From: Serinicoccus profundi
GTDB taxonomy: Bacteria > Actinomycetota > Actinomycetes > Actinomycetales > Dermatophilaceae
DNA length: 64,000 bases
Direction: 5' to 3'
Assembly: GCF_008001015.1 (NCBI RefSeq)
Contig: NZ_CP042862.1
Location: forward strand, 496,001-560,000
The notes under the pieces were generated by a model. That model did not search any database. It was given only the letters and a program-made list of their open reading frames with translations, and had not been told where the DNA came from. This document shows positions 26,116 through 36,004 of this stretch, in pieces (positions within the stretch are counted from its first letter, which is position 1; each line of letters begins with the position of its first letter). Made by a program: the position numbers and the translations under genes.

Positions 26116-28161
26116 ATGAGCACTGCCCCGACCAACAAGCCCAGCAAGCGGCCGAAGCCCAGTCCCTGGATGTGGGTCTTCCTCTTCCTCGGCCTGGGCA
26201 TCCTGTGGTACTCGCTGCTGGCGCAGAGCCCCTACAGCAGGATCGACACCGCCGATGCGCTCGCGCTCATCGAGGACGGCCAGGTGGCCGAGGCGGTCGT
26301 GACCCCGGACCGGGTCGACCTCACCCTCAAGGAGGGCGAGACCTTCTCCAGCGACGAGGTCCGCGAGACCAACCAGGTGCAGGCGTTCTACGTCGACGCC
26401 CGTGGACCGCAGATCATCGAGACGCTGGACGCGAACCCTCCCTCCGAGCGCCTGACCGACGACCCGGCCCGCCAGAACGTCTTCGTCTCGATCCTGGTCA
26501 ACTTCCTCCCGCTGCTGCTCATCCTCGCGCTCTTCCTGTGGCTCATGACCCGGATGCAGGGCGGTGGCCGGGGCGTCATGCAGTTCGGCAAGTCCAAGGC
26601 CAAGCTGGCCACCAAGGACATGCCCAAGGTGACCTTCGCCGACGTCGCGGGGTCGGATGAGGCCGTCGAGGAGCTCGAGGAGATCAAGGAGTTCCTCTCC
26701 GAGCCGCGCAAGTTCCTCGAGGTGGGCGCCAAGATCCCCAAGGGCGTGCTGCTCTACGGCCCGCCCGGCACCGGCAAGACGCTGCTGGCCCGCGCCGTGG
26801 CCGGCGAGGCCGGGGTGCCGTTCTACTCCATCTCCGGCTCGGACTTCGTCGAGATGTTCGTCGGTGTCGGTGCCTCCCGCGTCCGCGACCTCTTCGAGCA
26901 GGCCAAGGAGAACGCCCCGGCGATCATCTTCGTCGACGAGATCGACGCGGTGGGCCGCCACCGTGGCGCCGGCATGGGCGGTGGCCACGACGAGCGCGAG
27001 CAGACCCTCAACCAGCTGCTCGTCGAGATGGACGGCTTCGACGTCAAGACCAACGTCATCCTCATCGCGGCGACCAACCGCCCGGACATCCTCGACCCGG
27101 CGCTGCTGCGCCCGGGCCGCTTCGACCGGCAGATCGCGGTCGAGGCGCCGGACATGCTCGGCCGCCTGCACATCCTGCAGGTGCACGGCAAGGGCAAGCC
27201 GCTGGCCGACGTCGACCTCATGGCGATCGCCCGGCGCACCCCGGGCTTCTCCGGTGCCGACCTGGCCAACGTCCTCAACGAGGCGGCCCTGCTCACGGCG
27301 CGCAAGAACGCGCAGGTCATCACGGACGCCGACCTGGACGAGGCCATCGACCGCGTCATGGCGGGCCCGCAGAAGCGGACCCGGGTGATGAGCGCCAAGG
27401 AGAAGAAGATCACCGCCTACCACGAGGGCGGTCACGCGCTCGTCGCCGCGGCGATGAACCACACCGACCCGGTGAGCAAGGTGACGATCCTGCCGCGCGG
27501 TCGGGCGCTGGGCTACACCATGGTGCTGCCGGCCGACGACAAGTACTCCACGACCCGCAACGAGCTGCTCGACCAGCTGGCCTACGCCCTCGGTGGACGC
27601 GTCGCCGAGGAGCTCGTCTTCCACGACCCGACGACCGGTGCGGCCAACGACATCGAGAAGGCCACCGGCCTGGCCCGCAAGATGGTCACGCAGTTCGGGA
27701 TGTCCGAGCGCATCGGTGCGGTCAAGCTCGGCTCGGCCGGCGGTGAGGTCTTCCTCGGCCGCGACATGGGCCACGAGCGCGACTACTCCGAGAACCTCGC
27801 CGGCGTCGTCGACCAGGAGGTGCGGCGCCTCATCGAGGCCGCCCACGACGAGGCCTGGCATGCCCTCAACGACAACCGCGACATCCTCGACGCCCTGGTG
27901 CTGGAGCTGCTGGAGAAGGAGACGCTCAACGCCGAGGCGATCGCCGCGATCTTCGTCGACGTCCGCAGGCGTCCCGTGCGTCCGGTGTGGCTGTCCTCGG
28001 ACGCCCGCACCATCCATGAGGCCGGCCCGGTGCTCACCGACGCCGAGAAGCGGGCGATGTCCAACGGCCACCACCCGCTGACCGAGCAGGGGGAGGAGAA
28101 CCCTCCGGTCGAGGTGATCCAGGTGCCCGAGGGCGGCCATGTCGACCCCGGCCACGCCTGA
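26116..28161 (+). CDS. ftsH: ATP-dependent zinc metalloprotease FtsH
   Basis: A 681-residue membrane AAA+ protease that degrades misassembled membrane proteins and regulators. It has two transmembrane segments (about residues 17-37 and 130-152) around a periplasmic-side domain, an AAA+ module with Walker A GPPGTGKT (Lys221), Walker B IIFVDEID and the SRH region, and an M41 protease with the zinc site HEGGH (His436, Glu437, His440). There is no ribosome-binding site next to ATG 26116; the only strong one (AGGAGGA, 26073-26079) lies 36 bases upstream, before a tiny six-codon frame (GTG 26094 to TGA 26114). The 3' end overlaps folE by 23 bases, so they are coupled. Confidence 0.96.
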   Translation: MSTAPTNKPSKRPKPSPWMWVFLFLGLGILWYSLLAQSPYSRIDTADALALIEDGQVAEAVVTPDRVDLTLKEGETFSSDEVRETNQVQAFYVDARGPQIIETLDANPPSERLTDDPARQNVFVSILVNFLPLLLILALFLWLMTRMQGGGRGVMQFGKSKAKLATKDMPKVTFADVAGSDEAVEELEEIKEFLSEPRKFLEVGAKIPKGVLLYGPPGTGKTLLARAVAGEAGVPFYSISGSDFVEMFVGVGASRVRDLFEQAKENAPAIIFVDEIDAVGRHRGAGMGGGHDEREQTLNQLLVEMDGFDVKTNVILIAATNRPDILDPALLRPGRFDRQIAVEAPDMLGRLHILQVHGKGKPLADVDLMAIARRTPGFSGADLANVLNEAALLTARKNAQVITDADLDEAIDRVMAGPQKRTRVMSAKEKKITAYHEGGHALVAAAMNHTDPVSKVTILPRGRALGYTMVLPADDKYSTTRNELLDQLAYALGGRVAEELVFHDPTTGAANDIEKATGLARKMVTQFGMSERIGAVKLGSAGGEVFLGRDMGHERDYSENLAGVVDQEVRRLIEAAHDEAWHALNDNRDILDALVLELLEKETLNAEAIAAIFVDVRRRPVRPVWLSSDARTIHEAGPVLTDAEKRAMSNGHHPLTEQGEENPPVEVIQVPEGGHVDPGHA

Positions 28162-28756
28162 GGTGACGGCGGGCGGGCAGCCCGTCCTGCAGGGCGTGGA
28201 CCACGCGCGGATCGAGGCGGCCGTCCGGGAGATCCTCCTGGCCGTCGGTGAGGACCCCGACCGCGACGGGCTGCAGGACACCCCTGCCCGGGTCGCCCGG
28301 TCCTACGCCGAGATCTTCGGTGGGCTGCGGCAGGACCCGCTGGCCGTGCTCGGCACCACCTTCGACGTCGACCACGACGAGATGATCCTCGTCAAGGACA
28401 TCTCGCTCTACAGCGTCTGCGAGCACCACCTGGTGCCCTTCCACGGATCGGCCCACGTCGCCTACATCCCCGGCGCGGACGGACGTGTCGTCGGGTTGTC
28501 CAAGCTGGCCCGGCTCGTCGACGTGTATGCCCGTCGCCCGCAGGTGCAGGAGCGGCTGACCACGCAGATCGCCGACGCGCTGGAGGACCACCTGGCGCCG
28601 CGGGGCGTCCTCGTCGTCGTCGAGGCCGAGCACCTGTGCATGTCCATGCGCGGTGTCCGGCGGCCCGGCGCGCGCACCCTCACCTCCACCGTGCGCGGGC
28701 AGCTGCGCAACCAGGCCACCCGCGCCGAGGCCATGAGCCTCATCACCGGGCGGTAG
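28139..28756 (+). CDS. folE: GTP cyclohydrolase I
   Basis: A 205-residue enzyme for the first step of tetrahydrofolate synthesis, GTP to 7,8-dihydroneopterin triphosphate. Zinc ligands are visible in [13 protein letters not shown] and in [12 protein letters not shown]; the GTP-binding segment [10 protein letters not shown] and the C-terminal [13 protein letters not shown] also match. It starts inside the end of ftsH (23-base overlap) and is followed after seven bases by folP, in the conserved order ftsH-folE-folP-folB-folK. Confidence 0.97.
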   Translation: MSTPATPEVTAGGQPVLQGVDHARIEAAVREILLAVGEDPDRDGLQDTPARVARSYAEIFGGLRQDPLAVLGTTFDVDHDEMILVKDISLYSVCEHHLVPFHGSAHVAYIPGADGRVVGLSKLARLVDVYARRPQVQERLTTQIADALEDHLAPRGVLVVVEAEHLCMSMRGVRRPGARTLTSTVRGQLRNQATRAEAMSLITGR

Positions 28757-28763
28757 GACCGGC

Positions 28764-29609
28764 GTGGTGAGCCCCCGGCATACCTCCATCATGGGCGTCA
28801 TCAATGTCACGCCCGACTCCTTCAGCGACGGTGGACGCTGGCTCGACCCGGACGTCGCCGTCGCGCGCGGCCGCGAGCTGGCGGCCGCGGGGGCCGACCT
28901 CATCGACGTCGGCGGCGAGTCGACAAGGCCGGGCAGCACCCGACCACCGGAGGCGGAGGAGCGCGACCGGGTCCTGCCGGTCGTCTCCGCCCTCGCGCAG
29001 CAGGGGTATGCCGTCTCGGTCGACACGATGCGCGCCACCGTCGCCCAGGCGGCGCTCGAGGCCGGCGCGGTCCTGGTCAACGATGTCTCCGGCGGTCTCG
29101 GGGACCCCGAGATGGGGGAGATGGTCGCGCAGACCGGCGCCCGCTACGTCGTCATGCACTGGCGCGGGCTGCTCAGCGACCCGGCGGCCACCCACCACTA
29201 CGACGACGTCGTCGAGGACGTGTGCGCCGAGCTCGGCGAGCGGGTCGAGGCGCTGGTCGGGCAGGGGGTGCGCGAGGAGCAGCTCGTGCTCGATCCCGGC
29301 TTCGGTTTCTCCAAGGACGCGAGCCACAACTGGGCCCTGCTCGCGGGGCTCGACCGGGTGGTGGCGCTCGGGCTGCCGGTGCTCGTCGGCACCTCCCGCA
29401 AGAGGTTCCTCGGCCGGCTGCCGGTGCGGCCGGGGGCGCAGCTGCCCGACGAGCCGAGCCCGGCGGACCGTCGGGACGCCGCGACCGCGGCCACCAGCCT
29501 GCTCGCCGCGCAGGCAGGGGCCTGGGCCGTGCGGGTGCACGAGGTGGCCCCGACCCGGGATGCTCTGGCCGTGTGGGAGCTCACGCAGGGGGCAGCACGT
29601 GCGCGGTGA
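28764..29609 (+). CDS. folP: Dihydropteroate synthase
   Basis: A 281-residue TIM barrel that joins pABA to 6-hydroxymethyl-dihydropterin diphosphate; it is the sulfonamide target. Signatures are IMGVINVTPDSFSDGG, DVGGESTRPGS, VSVDTMRA, LVNDVSGG and the C-terminal AVRVHEV. GTG 28764 was taken; the next codon is also GTG. A GGCATACC octamer (28777-28784) lies within its first codons. The stop overlaps the folB-folK frame by 11 bases. Confidence 0.96.
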   Translation: MVSPRHTSIMGVINVTPDSFSDGGRWLDPDVAVARGRELAAAGADLIDVGGESTRPGSTRPPEAEERDRVLPVVSALAQQGYAVSVDTMRATVAQAALEAGAVLVNDVSGGLGDPEMGEMVAQTGARYVVMHWRGLLSDPAATHHYDDVVEDVCAELGERVEALVGQGVREEQLVLDPGFGFSKDASHNWALLAGLDRVVALGLPVLVGTSRKRFLGRLPVRPGAQLPDEPSPADRRDAATAATSLLAAQAGAWAVRVHEVAPTRDALAVWELTQGAARAR

Positions 29610-30498
29610 CCAGATCCGGCTGACCGGCGTGCGCGCCCGGGGCCACCACGGGGTCTTCGAGCACGAGCGGCGCGACGGGCAGGACTTCGTCGTGGACGTG
29701 ACGATGGAGGTCGACCTCGCGCCGGCCGGCACGACCGACGACCTGACCCGCACGGTGAACTACGGCGAGGTCGCCGCTGACGTCGTCGCCGTGATCGAGG
29801 GACCACCGCACGACCTCATCGAGACCGTCGCCGAGCAGATCGCCGACCGGGTGCTGCGGCGGGTGCTCGTGGAGGCCGTGGAGGTCACCGTGCACAAGCC
29901 GCAGGCACCCGTGGGCGTGCCCTTCGGCGACGTCAGCGTGACCGTCCGGCGCCGCCGGGACGTGCCGGTCGTGGTGGCCCTCGGGGCCAATCTCGCCGCC
30001 GCCGACGGCGCGGAGCCCGGCGCGACCCTCCGTCGGGCGAGCGGTCGGCTGCGCCGGGTGCGCGGCCTGCACGCCGTGCGGGTGTCGCGGTCGTTCCGCA
30101 CCGCCCCGGTGGGTGGCGGGGCCGTCGCCGGCCAGCCGGACTACGCCAACGCCGTGGCGCTGGCCCGCACCAGCCTGCCCCCGGCGGCCCTGCTCGCGGC
30201 CCTGCACCGCATCGAGGCCGACTTCGGTCGCACCCGCGAGGTGCGCTGGGGTGCGCGGACCCTCGACCTCGACCTCGTGCAGTACGGCGAGCCCGACGCG
30301 GGCACCGACATCCGCAGCGACGACCCGGAGCTGACGCTGCCCCACCCCCGGGCCCACGAGCGTGCCTTCGTGCTCGTCCCCTGGGTCGAGACCGACCCCT
30401 CGGCGACCCTGCGCGTCGGTGACCGGGTGGTGCCGGTGAGCGAGCTCATACCCCCGCTCGCGGAGCAGGCCGTCGAGCCGGTCGAGGAGGAGCGGTGA
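29599..30498 (+). CDS. folB-folK: Bifunctional dihydroneopterin aldolase / HPPK (FolB-FolK fusion)
   Basis: A 299-residue fusion. Residues 1-118 are dihydroneopterin aldolase (IRLTGVRARGHHGVFEHERR ... VNYGEV ... ETVAEQIADRVL ... VTVHKPQAPVG). Residues 125-290 are hydroxymethyl-dihydropterin pyrophosphokinase (VVALGANL ... SRSFRTAPVGG ... QPDYANAVAL ... WGARTLDLDLVQYG ... LPHPRAHERAFVLVPW). Together they turn dihydroneopterin into the substrate of FolP. No stop or internal start separates the domains. GTG 29599 has a purine-rich ribosome-binding site and overlaps the folP end; the stop overlaps the next GTG (GTGA), so the whole fol run appears coupled. Confidence 0.94.
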   Translation: MRGDQIRLTGVRARGHHGVFEHERRDGQDFVVDVTMEVDLAPAGTTDDLTRTVNYGEVAADVVAVIEGPPHDLIETVAEQIADRVLRRVLVEAVEVTVHKPQAPVGVPFGDVSVTVRRRRDVPVVVALGANLAAADGAEPGATLRRASGRLRRVRGLHAVRVSRSFRTAPVGGGAVAGQPDYANAVALARTSLPPAALLAALHRIEADFGRTREVRWGARTLDLDLVQYGEPDAGTDIRSDDPELTLPHPRAHERAFVLVPWVETDPSATLRVGDRVVPVSELIPPLAEQAVEPVEEER

Positions 30499-30995
30499 CC
30501 CCCCTGCAGGGCGTGCGGGTGGGGGCGGGTGTCGTCGTGGCCGTGCTCGCCGGCATGGCGAGCTGGCTGCTGCTGCAGGTCGTGCGCTCCCTGGGTGGCA
30601 GCTACCCGGTGATCTCCTGGATCGGCCTGGTCCCCCTCGTGGCGGTCGCTCTGCTCGTGCTGGTGATGTGCTGGCAGATCCGCCGCTACCTCCAGGGCAA
30701 GGGCACGCACCGCCCCTCGCCGCAGATGGGCCGCGGCACCCTCGTCGGGGCGCAGGCGGCGGCGCTCGGCGGGGCGGCGCTGCTCGGCTGGTATGCCGCG
30801 AACGCCCTGGTCCACCTGCCCAACGCCGATGTCGCGAGCGAGCGCGTCCAGCTCGTGTGGGGGATCCTGCACGCGGCTGCCGCGCTCGGCCTGTCCGTGA
30901 CCGGATACCTCGGTCAGGCGTGGTGCCGCATCCCGCCGAGCGAGCACGATGACGACGACGACGGCGTGCCCGACGGGGATCTCGCCTACGGCTGA
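30495..30995 (+). CDS. DUF3180 membrane protein
   Basis: A 166-residue protein with four predicted transmembrane segments (about residues 9-29, 38-58, 81-100 and 112-135) and an acidic C-terminal tail (EHDDDDDGVPDGD). DUF3180 proteins almost always follow folK in actinobacteria; their function is unknown. The GTG start overlaps the folB-folK stop by four bases, so it belongs to the fol operon. The operon ends here: the next gene is convergent. Confidence 0.85.
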   Translation: MTPLQGVRVGAGVVVAVLAGMASWLLLQVVRSLGGSYPVISWIGLVPLVAVALLVLVMCWQIRRYLQGKGTHRPSPQMGRGTLVGAQAAALGGAALLGWYAANALVHLPNADVASERVQLVWGILHAAAALGLSVTGYLGQAWCRIPPSEHDDDDDGVPDGDLAYG

Positions 30996-31024
30996 GCCGG
31001 GCGCCCGGGGCGAGAGGTCGGCCC

Positions 31025-32194
31025 CTACTTGTCGATGTCGCCCACGACGAAGAACATCGAGCCCAGGATCGCCACCATGTCCGCGACGACGGTGCCCGGC
31101 AGCATCTGGCTCAGCACCTGCACGTTGTTGAAGGACGCCGAGCGCAGCTTGAGGCGGTGCGGCACGGTCTCGCCGCGGCTGACGAGGTAGTAGCCGTTGA
31201 AGCCCAGCGGGTTCTCCGCCGCGAAGTAGTGCTCCCCGGCCGGCACCTTGAGCTTCTTGGGCAGCCGGGTGCTGACCGGGCCCTCGCCGAGCTCGCGCAG
31301 GCGGGCGGTGCAGGCGAGGACGAGGTCGAGGCTGACCTCGATCTGCTCGGCCAGCACCTCGAGGCGGGCGTAGCAGTCGCCCGCCTCCCGGGTGACCACG
31401 CGGCCCGGCCCGCCCTCGGCGAACAGCTCGGCGTAGGCGAGGTAGGGCTCGTCGCGCCGCAGGTCGACGTCCAGCCCCGAGGCGCGCGCGATGGGGCCGG
31501 ACACGCCATACCCCAGCACCGTCTCGAGGTCGAGCACCCCGACCCCGCGGGTGCGGCCCTGGAGGATCTCGTTGCCGAGCACGAGCCCGGTGAGGTCCGG
31601 CATCCGCCCGCGGACCGTGGCGACGGCCGCATCGACGCGGTCCAGCCACCCCGGCGGGAGGTCGTGCAGCAGGCCGCCGACCCGGGTGGCCATGAAGTGC
31701 ATGCGCCCGCCGGAGAACTCCTCCATGACGGCCTGGATCTCCTCGCGCTCGCGGAAGGAGTAGAACATCGGGGTGATCGCGCCGAGCTCGTGCGGGTAGG
31801 ACCCGAGGAACATGAGGTGGTTCAGCACCCGACCCAGCTCGCTGAGCAGGGTGCGCGTCCACGTCGCCCGCTCCGGCACCTCCATGCCCAGGAGGTGCTC
31901 GACGGTGAGCGCCACGCCCACCTCGTTGTTGAAGGCCGACAGCCAGTCGTGGCGGTTGGCGAGCACCATGATCTGGCGGTAGTCGCGCACCTCGAAGAGC
32001 TTCTCCGCGCCCCGGTGCATGTAGCCGATGACCGGCTCGGCCGCGGTGATGCGCTCGCCGTCGGCGGTGATCCGCAGCCGCAGCACACCATGGGTGGCGG
32101 GGTGCTGCGGGCCGATGTTGAGCACCATCTCGGTCGTCGACAGCCCGCCCACCCCGGCGGCGCCGAGGGTCACGTCCAGGTCTCGGGTGCTCAC
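31025..32194 (-). CDS. nuoD: Solitary NuoD-like protein (NADH-quinone oxidoreductase subunit D homologue)
   Basis: A 389-residue homologue of the 49-kDa/NuoD subunit of complex I, full-length from [13 protein letters not shown] to FFVVGDIDK. No other nuo gene is nearby. Aligning without gaps to the Thermus Nqo4 segment, the quinone-pocket His38 is kept (His35 here) but the partner Tyr87 is Trp84 (NRHDW instead of PRMDY). Arg61, in HRGAEK, matches the arginine that is dimethylated in mammalian NDUFS2. The gene lies four bases after a MidA/NDUFAF7-like methyltransferase, so the probable modifying enzyme and its substrate form an operon. Whether this subunit works in complex I or in a separate hydrogenase-like complex is unknown. 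Confidence 0.9.
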   Translation of the reverse strand: MSTRDLDVTLGAAGVGGLSTTEMVLNIGPQHPATHGVLRLRITADGERITAAEPVIGYMHRGAEKLFEVRDYRQIMVLANRHDWLSAFNNEVGVALTVEHLLGMEVPERATWTRTLLSELGRVLNHLMFLGSYPHELGAITPMFYSFREREEIQAVMEEFSGGRMHFMATRVGGLLHDLPPGWLDRVDAAVATVRGRMPDLTGLVLGNEILQGRTRGVGVLDLETVLGYGVSGPIARASGLDVDLRRDEPYLAYAELFAEGGPGRVVTREAGDCYARLEVLAEQIEVSLDLVLACTARLRELGEGPVSTRLPKKLKVPAGEHYFAAENPLGFNGYYLVSRGETVPHRLKLRSASFNNVQVLSQMLPGTVVADMVAILGSMFFVVGDIDK

Positions 32195-32198
32195 CCGC

Positions 32199-33194
32199 TC
32201 ACCCTAAGCCCGGGGGTGGTGCCGGGCGGGGGACCGGCACGAGCAGCCACCAGAAGTCGCCGAGCGCGCCGCCGGTGAGGGTGGCCAGGGCGCTGCATCG
32301 GGCGAGGGCGGTGAGGTATGCCGCAGGGTCGGTGCTGGCCAGGTTGTGCGGCACCGGTGGGGCGGGGTCGCCGAGGAGGTCGGTGAGCAGGTCTCGCTGG
32401 CGGTGCGCCTCGACGTCGCGGGCGAGGGAGGCCAGCAGGGCGTCCACGGCGAGGTGGGCCGTGAGGTCGCAGCTGCCGTCGGGCACGGGCGGCACCTCGC
32501 GCCCGGCCCGGAAACCGGTGAGGGTGCCGTGCGCGGGCCGATCGGCGGTCTCGTGCCCGTAGTCGACGACGACCACCAGACCCGTCTGCACCCGGCTCAG
32601 GAGGTCGGCGAGCGCCGCCTCCCGAGTCAGCCCGACCTCGCCGCGGACGGCGCGATCGAGCCAGCGCTCGGCCCACGCGAGGTCGTCGCCGTCCAGCACC
32701 GGGCCCGGGGTCTCGGTGCCGTCGGGGTGGACGGAGGGTGCACGCCATACCCCGTGCTCGTCGCGTGCCACCACGGGACAGGGCACGACATCGAGCCACT
32801 CGTGCGCGAGGACCAGCGTGTCCTGGAGATCGCGCAGCGCGGCCGGCAGCGTGGGGCCGCCGGGCGAGACGATCCAGGTGTCGACCTCGAGTCCCTCCGG
32901 GCGTTCCACGACATCGACCCCGGTGAGGTGCAGGCCGGGATCGAGGACACGCAGCCGCGCGAGCAGCTCGCCGCGGCCGCAGCCCAGGTCCACGATGCGC
33001 GAGCAGCCGTGGCGCTCGGCGAGCATCACGACAGCACGGGCGAGCAGCTCGCCGCCACCGGGGATGCCCTGGGCCGAGGTCGCGAAGTGGGCGGCCGGCG
33101 CGGCCCGCCGGTAGAAGCCGTCCTCGGCGTACAGCGCCGCCTGCCAGGCCTGCGCCCACGGGCGGGCCGCCTGAGTCGGTGCCGAGGGCCTCAT
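32199..33194 (-). CDS. SAM-dependent protein methyltransferase, MidA/NDUFAF7-like
   Basis: A 331-residue methyltransferase of the PF02636 type. SAM-binding motif [16 protein letters not shown] is near residue 70; [36 protein letters not shown] and [11 protein letters not shown] are the family blocks seen in MidA and mitochondrial NDUFAF7, which symmetrically dimethylates an arginine of the NuoD-type subunit NDUFS2. The downstream gene encodes just such a subunit. It is compact compared with NDUFAF7. The start is uncertain: ATG 33194 was chosen, ATG 33212 would add six residues; a much longer open frame upstream has no protein-like composition. It is divergent from the antiporter gene. Confidence 0.85.
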   Translation of the reverse strand: MRPSAPTQAARPWAQAWQAALYAEDGFYRRAAPAAHFATSAQGIPGGGELLARAVVMLAERHGCSRIVDLGCGRGELLARLRVLDPGLHLTGVDVVERPEGLEVDTWIVSPGGPTLPAALRDLQDTLVLAHEWLDVVPCPVVARDEHGVWRAPSVHPDGTETPGPVLDGDDLAWAERWLDRAVRGEVGLTREAALADLLSRVQTGLVVVVDYGHETADRPAHGTLTGFRAGREVPPVPDGSCDLTAHLAVDALLASLARDVEAHRQRDLLTDLLGDPAPPVPHNLASTDPAAYLTALARCSALATLTGGALGDFWWLLVPVPRPAPPPGLG

Positions 33195-33199
33195 CGCAC

Positions 33200-33213
33200 T
33201 AGGGTGCCGCATC
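33200..33213 (+). promoter_or_regulatory. -10 element of a leaderless promoter (antiporter)
   Basis: TAGGGT at 33200-33205 lies eight bases before GTG 33214, inside the short divergent gap to the MidA-like gene. Confidence 0.45.
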
Positions 33214-34338
33214 GTGGACCTTCTCGACATCGCGCGCATCGTGGGTGGCCTCGTCCTGCTCGTCGGAGGCGGTGAGCTGCTCGTGCGGGGCGCCTCCAAC
33301 CTCGCGACGCGGGTGGGCATCAGCCCGCTCGTCGTCGGCCTCACCGTGGTCTCCGTCGCGACCTCGGCGCCGGAGCTGGCGGTGACCGTCGGTGCCGTCC
33401 TCGACGACCAGCCCGACCTCGCGGTCGGCAATGTCGTGGGCTCCAACACCGCCAACACCCTGCTCATCCTCGGCATCGCCGCCCTCGTCCTGCCCCTGGC
33501 GGTGCGCGAGCAGCTGGTCAAGATCGATGTTCCGGTGATGATCGGCCTCTCCTTCGCCCTGCTCCTCGTCGCCCACGACGGGGTCATCACCAGCCTCGAG
33601 GGGGCGGTGCTGCTCCTCGCGATGGTCCTGCACACCGTCGTCACGGTGGTCGTGAGCAAGCGGGCGCAGCGCAAGGAGGTGCGCAAGCGGCGTGCCCCGG
33701 CGGCCCGCGAGGGTGAGCCGATGCGGGTGCCGCTCGCCCTGGGCCTCGTCGTCGGTGGTGTGGCGCTGCTCGTGGGGGGAGCCCAGCTGCTCGTCGCCGG
33801 TGCGGTGAACATCGCCGAGGGCCTGGGCATCAGCGGTCTGGTCGTCGGGCTCACCGTCGTCGCGGTGGGCACCTCGCTGCCCGAGCTCGCGGCCTCGGTC
33901 ATCGCCGCTGTCCGCGGTGAGCGCGACCTCGCGGTCGGCAATGTCGTCGGCAGCTGCATCGCCAACATCGGTCTTGTGCTCGGGCTGCCGGCGATCCTGT
34001 CCTCGGGCGGCCTGCCGGTGCCGCACCCGGCGATCGCCTTCGACATCCCCCTCATGATCGCCGCCGCCGTGGCGCTGGCGCCGGTGATCTTCACCGGCTT
34101 CACCGTCGCCCGGTGGGAGGGTGGCCTGTTCGTGCTCCTGTATGCCGCCTACACCGCCTTTGTCGTCCTCAATGCCACGCGGCACGAGGCGCTGCAGGGG
34201 TTCGAGTTCGTCATGGTCCTCTTCGTCCTGCCCCTTGTCGCGCTCACCCTGGTCGTCACGACGACCTTCGAGGTCGGGGTCATGGCCGAGCGGCGCCGGG
34301 TGCGCGACGAGGTGGCGGCGGGCCACCCCGTGCCGTGA
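33214..34338 (+). CDS. Calcium/sodium (cation) antiporter, CaCA family
   Basis: A 374-residue membrane exchanger with about ten transmembrane segments in two homologous halves. Each half has an alpha-repeat: SVATSAPELAVTVGAVLDD ... DLAVGNVVGSNTANTLL (about residues 48-90) and AVGTSLPELAASVIAAVRG ... DLAVGNVVGSCIANIGL (about 212-258). These Glu- and Asn-containing motifs line the ion path. Such proteins extrude Ca2+ in exchange for Na+ or H+; the ion pair cannot be read from sequence. A basic cytosolic loop (KRAQRKEVRKRR) joins the halves. It is followed by the Ada/AlkA gene but is not obviously related to it. Confidence 0.88.
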   Translation: MDLLDIARIVGGLVLLVGGGELLVRGASNLATRVGISPLVVGLTVVSVATSAPELAVTVGAVLDDQPDLAVGNVVGSNTANTLLILGIAALVLPLAVREQLVKIDVPVMIGLSFALLLVAHDGVITSLEGAVLLLAMVLHTVVTVVVSKRAQRKEVRKRRAPAAREGEPMRVPLALGLVVGGVALLVGGAQLLVAGAVNIAEGLGISGLVVGLTVVAVGTSLPELAASVIAAVRGERDLAVGNVVGSCIANIGLVLGLPAILSSGGLPVPHPAIAFDIPLMIAAAVALAPVIFTGFTVARWEGGLFVLLYAAYTAFVVLNATRHEALQGFEFVMVLFVLPLVALTLVVTTTFEVGVMAERRRVRDEVAAGHPVP

Positions 34339-34387
34339 TGTCGTTTTTCTGCTAGATCTGGACCGTGGGGTGTCGCACCATGGAGGG

Positions 34388-36004
34388 GTGAGCGCCACCG
34401 ATATGCACCTCGACCACGACCACTGCGCGGCGCTCGTGCGCAGCAAGGACCCCCGGTTCGACGGGTGGTTCGTCACCGGGGTGCTGAGCACGGGCATCTA
34501 CTGCCGACCCAGCTGTCCGGCGATCACCCCGAAGGTCCGCAACATGCTGTTCTACCCCAGTGCTGCGGCGGCCCAGGGGGCCGGGTTCCGGGCCTGCAAG
34601 CGGTGCCTTCCCGATGCCACCCCGGGGTCTCCGCAGTGGCACGTGCGGGGCGATGTCGTCGCGCGGGCGGTGCGGCTCATCGCCGACGGGGTCGTCGACC
34701 GGGAGGGGGTCGGGGGTCTGGCCACCCGCCTGGGCTACTCCACCCGCCAGCTCGAGCGGCTCGTGCGCACCGAGCTCGGTGCCGGGCCGCTGGCTCTGGC
34801 CCGGGCCCAGCGGGCCCAGGCCGCGCGGCTGCTCATCGAGGGCACCGATCTGTCGATGGCCGACATCACCCACGCGGCCGGGTTCTCCAGCATCCGCTCC
34901 TTCAATGCCACGGTGCAGGAGGTGTATGCCGCCACCCCCTCCGCGCTGCGCGCCTCCGCCTCGAAGCAGGTGACGGGGGGTCGCGGGGGGACGGGCCGGG
35001 CGAGCACCACGATCGCTCTGCGCCTGCCCTTCCGTGCGCCGCTGCACGTGCCGAGTCTCTTCGGGCACCTCGTCGCGACCTCGGTGGCGGGGATCGAGGC
35101 CTGGTCGGACGGAGCGCTGACCCGCGCGCTGCGGCTGCCGGGCGGCCCGGCGGTGCTCGAGCTGCGACCGGGGGCAGAGGGGGAGCGGCACGTGCACGTC
35201 ACCCTGCTGCTGAGCGATGTCGCCGACCTCGCCGCCGCGATCCAGCGCTGCCGACGCCTGCTCGACCTCGATGCCGACCCGGTGGCGGTCGATGAGCACC
35301 TCGGTGCCGACCCCGCCCTGGCGCCGCTCGTGCGCGCCCACCCCGGCGTGCGGCTCCCGGGCAGCGTCGACCCCGACGAGCTCGCGCTGCGGGTCGTCCT
35401 CAGCCAGCAGGTCTCCACCGCCGCGGCGGGCACCCACGCAGCACGGTTGGTGCGCGCGCTCGGGGAGCCGCTGCCGGAGCCCCTCGCCGGCGCGGTCACC
35501 CATCTCTTCCCGACACCGGAGGCGGTCGCCGGGGCGGCCGAGGAGGACCTGCCGGGGATGCCGGCCTCGCGCCAGCGCACCCTGCGCACCGTCGCCGAGG
35601 CGCTCGCGGAGGGCGGCCTGGAGCTCGGCCCGGGCGCCGACTGGGCCGAGGCGCGCGAGCGGCTCCTGCGCCTGCCCGGCGTCGGGCCGTGGACGGTGGA
35701 GATGGTGGCGCTGCGCGGGCTGGGCGACCCCGATGCCTTCCCGGCGACCGACCTCGGGGTGAAGGTCACCGCCGCGGCCGCAGGTTTGCCTCCCGGCGCG
35801 GGCCTCCTCGACCGCGCGACCCGGTGGCGACCCTGGCGGGGCTACGCCACCGCCCTGCTCTGGGCGGCCTCGGACCACCCCGCCGCCCGCCTGCCCTCCA
35901 CGACCGCCACGTCCCCCGCACCGGCGCCGGCGACCACGGGGGCGACCCCGACCGCCCGCGGGAGTGACGGCATACCCTCGACGGACACCAAGGAGACACC
36001 ATGA
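34388..36004 (+). CDS. Ada-type regulator fused to AlkA 3-methyladenine DNA glycosylase
   Basis: A 538-residue fusion. Residues 10-75 are the Ada zinc domain with the four cysteines of GIYCRPSCPA and FRACKRCLPD; in Ada the first cysteine takes methyl groups from phosphotriesters. Residues 80-185 hold an AraC-type HTH (GGLATRLGYSTRQLERLV ... DITHAAGFSSIRSFNATVQ). Residues 200-500 are AlkA: an N-terminal domain, then HhH-GPD (LRLPGVGPWTVEMVALRGLG) with the catalytic Asp in PATDLGVK. It senses and repairs alkylated DNA. GTG 34388 follows GGAGG. The stop overlaps ogt (ATGA), forming a two-gene adaptive-response operon. The last 40 residues are low-complexity Pro/Ala/Thr. Confidence 0.92.
   Translation: MSATDMHLDHDHCAALVRSKDPRFDGWFVTGVLSTGIYCRPSCPAITPKVRNMLFYPSAAAAQGAGFRACKRCLPDATPGSPQWHVRGDVVARAVRLIADGVVDREGVGGLATRLGYSTRQLERLVRTELGAGPLALARAQRAQAARLLIEGTDLSMADITHAAGFSSIRSFNATVQEVYAATPSALRASASKQVTGGRGGTGRASTTIALRLPFRAPLHVPSLFGHLVATSVAGIEAWSDGALTRALRLPGGPAVLELRPGAEGERHVHVTLLLSDVADLAAAIQRCRRLLDLDADPVAVDEHLGADPALAPLVRAHPGVRLPGSVDPDELALRVVLSQQVSTAAAGTHAARLVRALGEPLPEPLAGAVTHLFPTPEAVAGAAEEDLPGMPASRQRTLRTVAEALAEGGLELGPGADWAEARERLLRLPGVGPWTVEMVALRGLGDPDAFPATDLGVKVTAAAAGLPPGAGLLDRATRWRPWRGYATALLWAASDHPAARLPSTTATSPAPAPATTGATPTARGSDGIPSTDTKETP

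Noticed and set aside
33213-34103. Long N-terminal extension of the MidA-like gene on the minus strand
   Set aside because: It lies opposite the cation antiporter and translates to Ser/Arg/Thr/Pro-rich sequence without conservation; the true start is near 33194.
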